From the NCBI RefSeq assembly GCF_007641255.1, contig NZ_CP036259.1, positions 2,418,001 through 2,482,000 of the forward strand: a stretch of DNA of 64,000 nt, given 5' to 3'. The notes below the pieces were generated by a model. The model made no database searches, was not told the DNA's origin, and saw only the letters and a list, made by a program, of their open reading frames with translations. Below are positions 63,003-64,000 of this stretch, piece by piece; the first letter of the stretch is position 1, and each line of letters starts with the position of its first letter. The position numbers were made by a program, and so were the translations under genes. Origin of the DNA: Sporomusa termitida (GTDB lineage Bacteria > Bacillota > Negativicutes > Sporomusales > Sporomusaceae).

Positions 63003-64000
63003 TTGCATTCACTTGCTGATAATTTAGTAGGATTTGTTCAGATTCTCCGCCAGCTCGGGGTACGGGTAAGCATTGCCGAAACCATTGACGCGGTAGACAG
63101 CCTGACGGTTATCGAACAATTCGACCGGGATGTATTTCGGGCGGCTTTAAAAAGCACACTAATCAAGAATTCTGAAGATCAGGCGGCCTTTGATCAAGCG
63201 TTTAACCTGTTTTTTGTGCCGCCCGAAGCCAAACAGCAGCAGCGGGAGGATTGGGATTCTAAACAACAATCTGAGCTTGAGCAGTCGCAGCAAGCCCAGG
63301 AAGAACTGGTCTTCCAGGGGCGCCCGCTTGAGCTCCCGGATGAGCTTATGGATGTTTATAAACGTTTGCCTGAACAGGAAAAAAAGCGGCTGCAGGATTT
63401 TTTGGGAAAGACCTCGACCGGTCATAATGTAAAAGAATCTTTTCAGCCGGTAGTGGAAAACCTGCTCAAAAGCTCATTGTCCTTCTGGCAGCGCCAGCTG
63501 TCACCGGAAGATCTGGCTCAGTTGGCTGCCGCCCGCCGCCAATTATTGGGGCATCACGAGCTTGACCATGTTGTCGGCTCGGCTGCCGGCCTTGGCGGTA
63601 CAGGCCGCAATTCTTTGCTGTATAAAAACATGCAGGATATTGCCGAACATGAGATTCCTCAGGTCACAGCCCTGATCAAACGGTTGGCGCATAGGCTGAC
63701 TACCCGCATTTCCCGGCGCTTCCGTTTGACCGGCCGCCGCAAGCTGATTGATATTCGCCAGAGCATCCGCCGCAATACCCGCTATGGCGGTACAATGATT
63801 GCCCTTAAATACAAGACCAAAAAAATCCACAAACCCAATATTGTCCTACTGTGTGATGTGTCAGCCTCTATGACAAAATATGTCCGTTTTACCCTGCCGC
63901 TGCTGTTTGGCTTATCCAGTGTTGTCAAAAACATTGAAACCTTCATTTTTGCCACTGATTTAGAAAAAGTCACCGCCTATTTTAAGCGCAGTGATGATTT
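63003..64000 (+). CDS. CoxE-like VWA-domain protein, C-terminus beyond window
   Basis: Starts at TTG 63003 (GGGGG site in the moxR end) with HSLADNLVGFVQILRQLGVRVS and continues open to the window end (332 codons visible). The N-terminal half is helical and charged; near base 63850 a von Willebrand A metal site LLCDVSASMT (Asp-X-Ser-X-Ser) appears. This is the family partner of MoxR/CoxD ATPases. No client enzyme is seen in the window, so the target is unknown. Confidence 0.9.
   Translation, partial: MHSLADNLVGFVQILRQLGVRVSIAETIDAVDSLTVIEQFDRDVFRAALKSTLIKNSEDQAAFDQAFNLFFVPPEAKQQQREDWDSKQQSELEQSQQAQEELVFQGRPLELPDELMDVYKRLPEQEKKRLQDFLGKTSTGHNVKESFQPVVENLLKSSLSFWQRQLSPEDLAQLAAARRQLLGHHELDHVVGSAAGLGGTGRNSLLYKNMQDIAEHEIPQVTALIKRLAHRLTTRISRRFRLTGRRKLIDIRQSIRRNTRYGGTMIALKYKTKKIHKPNIVLLCDVSASMTKYVRFTLPLLFGLSSVVKNIETFIFATDLEKVTAYFKRSDD

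Overview
The window looks like chromosomal DNA of an endospore-forming, probably strictly anaerobic member of the Bacillota. It carries two sporulation/germination genes (spoIIP, gpr), the Bacillus-like block rpsT / gpr-spoIIP-(yqxA position)-lepA-hemW-hrcA, CIRCE/HrcA control, a BirA box, PyrR-type attenuation and a Bacillus-order pyr operon. Hybrid cluster protein, an oxygen-labile-type pyr electron-transfer subunit (PyrK), an MTHFR-family protein and an archaeal-like chaperonin fit an anaerobic clostridial or Negativicutes (Sporomusa-like) lineage. This placement is inference; no rRNA is present. There is no prophage, CRISPR array or complete transposase.

Layout. 1-8 kb: heat-shock operon (CIRCE-hrcA-group III chaperonin, cut by the window edge), then hemW, lepA, a yqxA-position membrane protein, spoIIP and gpr on the minus strand, with rpsT divergent. 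8-15 kb: a sensor kinase and an XRE-cupin regulator sit between rpsT and the competence/replication block holA-comEC-comEA. 15-17 kb: a BirA box followed by two tandem biotin synthase paralogues, the first lacking one cluster-ligand cysteine. 17-27 kb: small lipoprotein, DUF1294 protein, MTHFR-like protein next to a permease remnant, then an exported set: Tat-targeted HD-type protein, alkaline phosphatase, DUF3299 protein and a MacB-like ABC pair with a His-rich loop, followed by MscS. 27-31 kb: DUF523 protein, hcp, its ferredoxin and a divergent Crp/Fnr regulator. 31-36 kb: two related tRNA clusters flank a CheY protein and an SsuABC/TauABC-type importer. 36-46 kb: pyrBC-carAB-pyrKDFE behind a leader with two PyrR-type attenuators. 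46-54 kb: an aminoglycoside adenylyltransferase-like gene, three tRNA-Leu genes, a peptide-binding lipoprotein, lytic transglycosylase, coaE, mutM and polA. 54-64 kb: L,D-transpeptidase, a second PAS kinase, a MerR-like protein, tRNA-Leu(CAA), a YgjP metallopeptidase, small membrane proteins, and a MoxR ATPase with its VWA partner running off the end.

Three structures are not explained by gene content. A roughly 170-bp element with imperfect terminal inverted repeats occurs three times (1684-1856, 54636-54807, 60188-60352) and looks like a MITE or structured repeat; one copy abuts the -35 box of the heat-shock promoter. A roughly 87-bp hairpin element recurs in tRNA spacers (31632-31718 inverted, 36106-36192, partial at 47587-47661) and shows compensatory base changes in its stems. 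The pyr leader carries two complete PyrR-type attenuators in series plus a third hairpin, although pyrR is not in the window.

Start codons were chosen by Shine-Dalgarno spacing and family length; several differ from the longest open frame (hrcA, lepA, rpsT, metF, phoA, pyrB, pyrF and others) and the reason is given in each entry.
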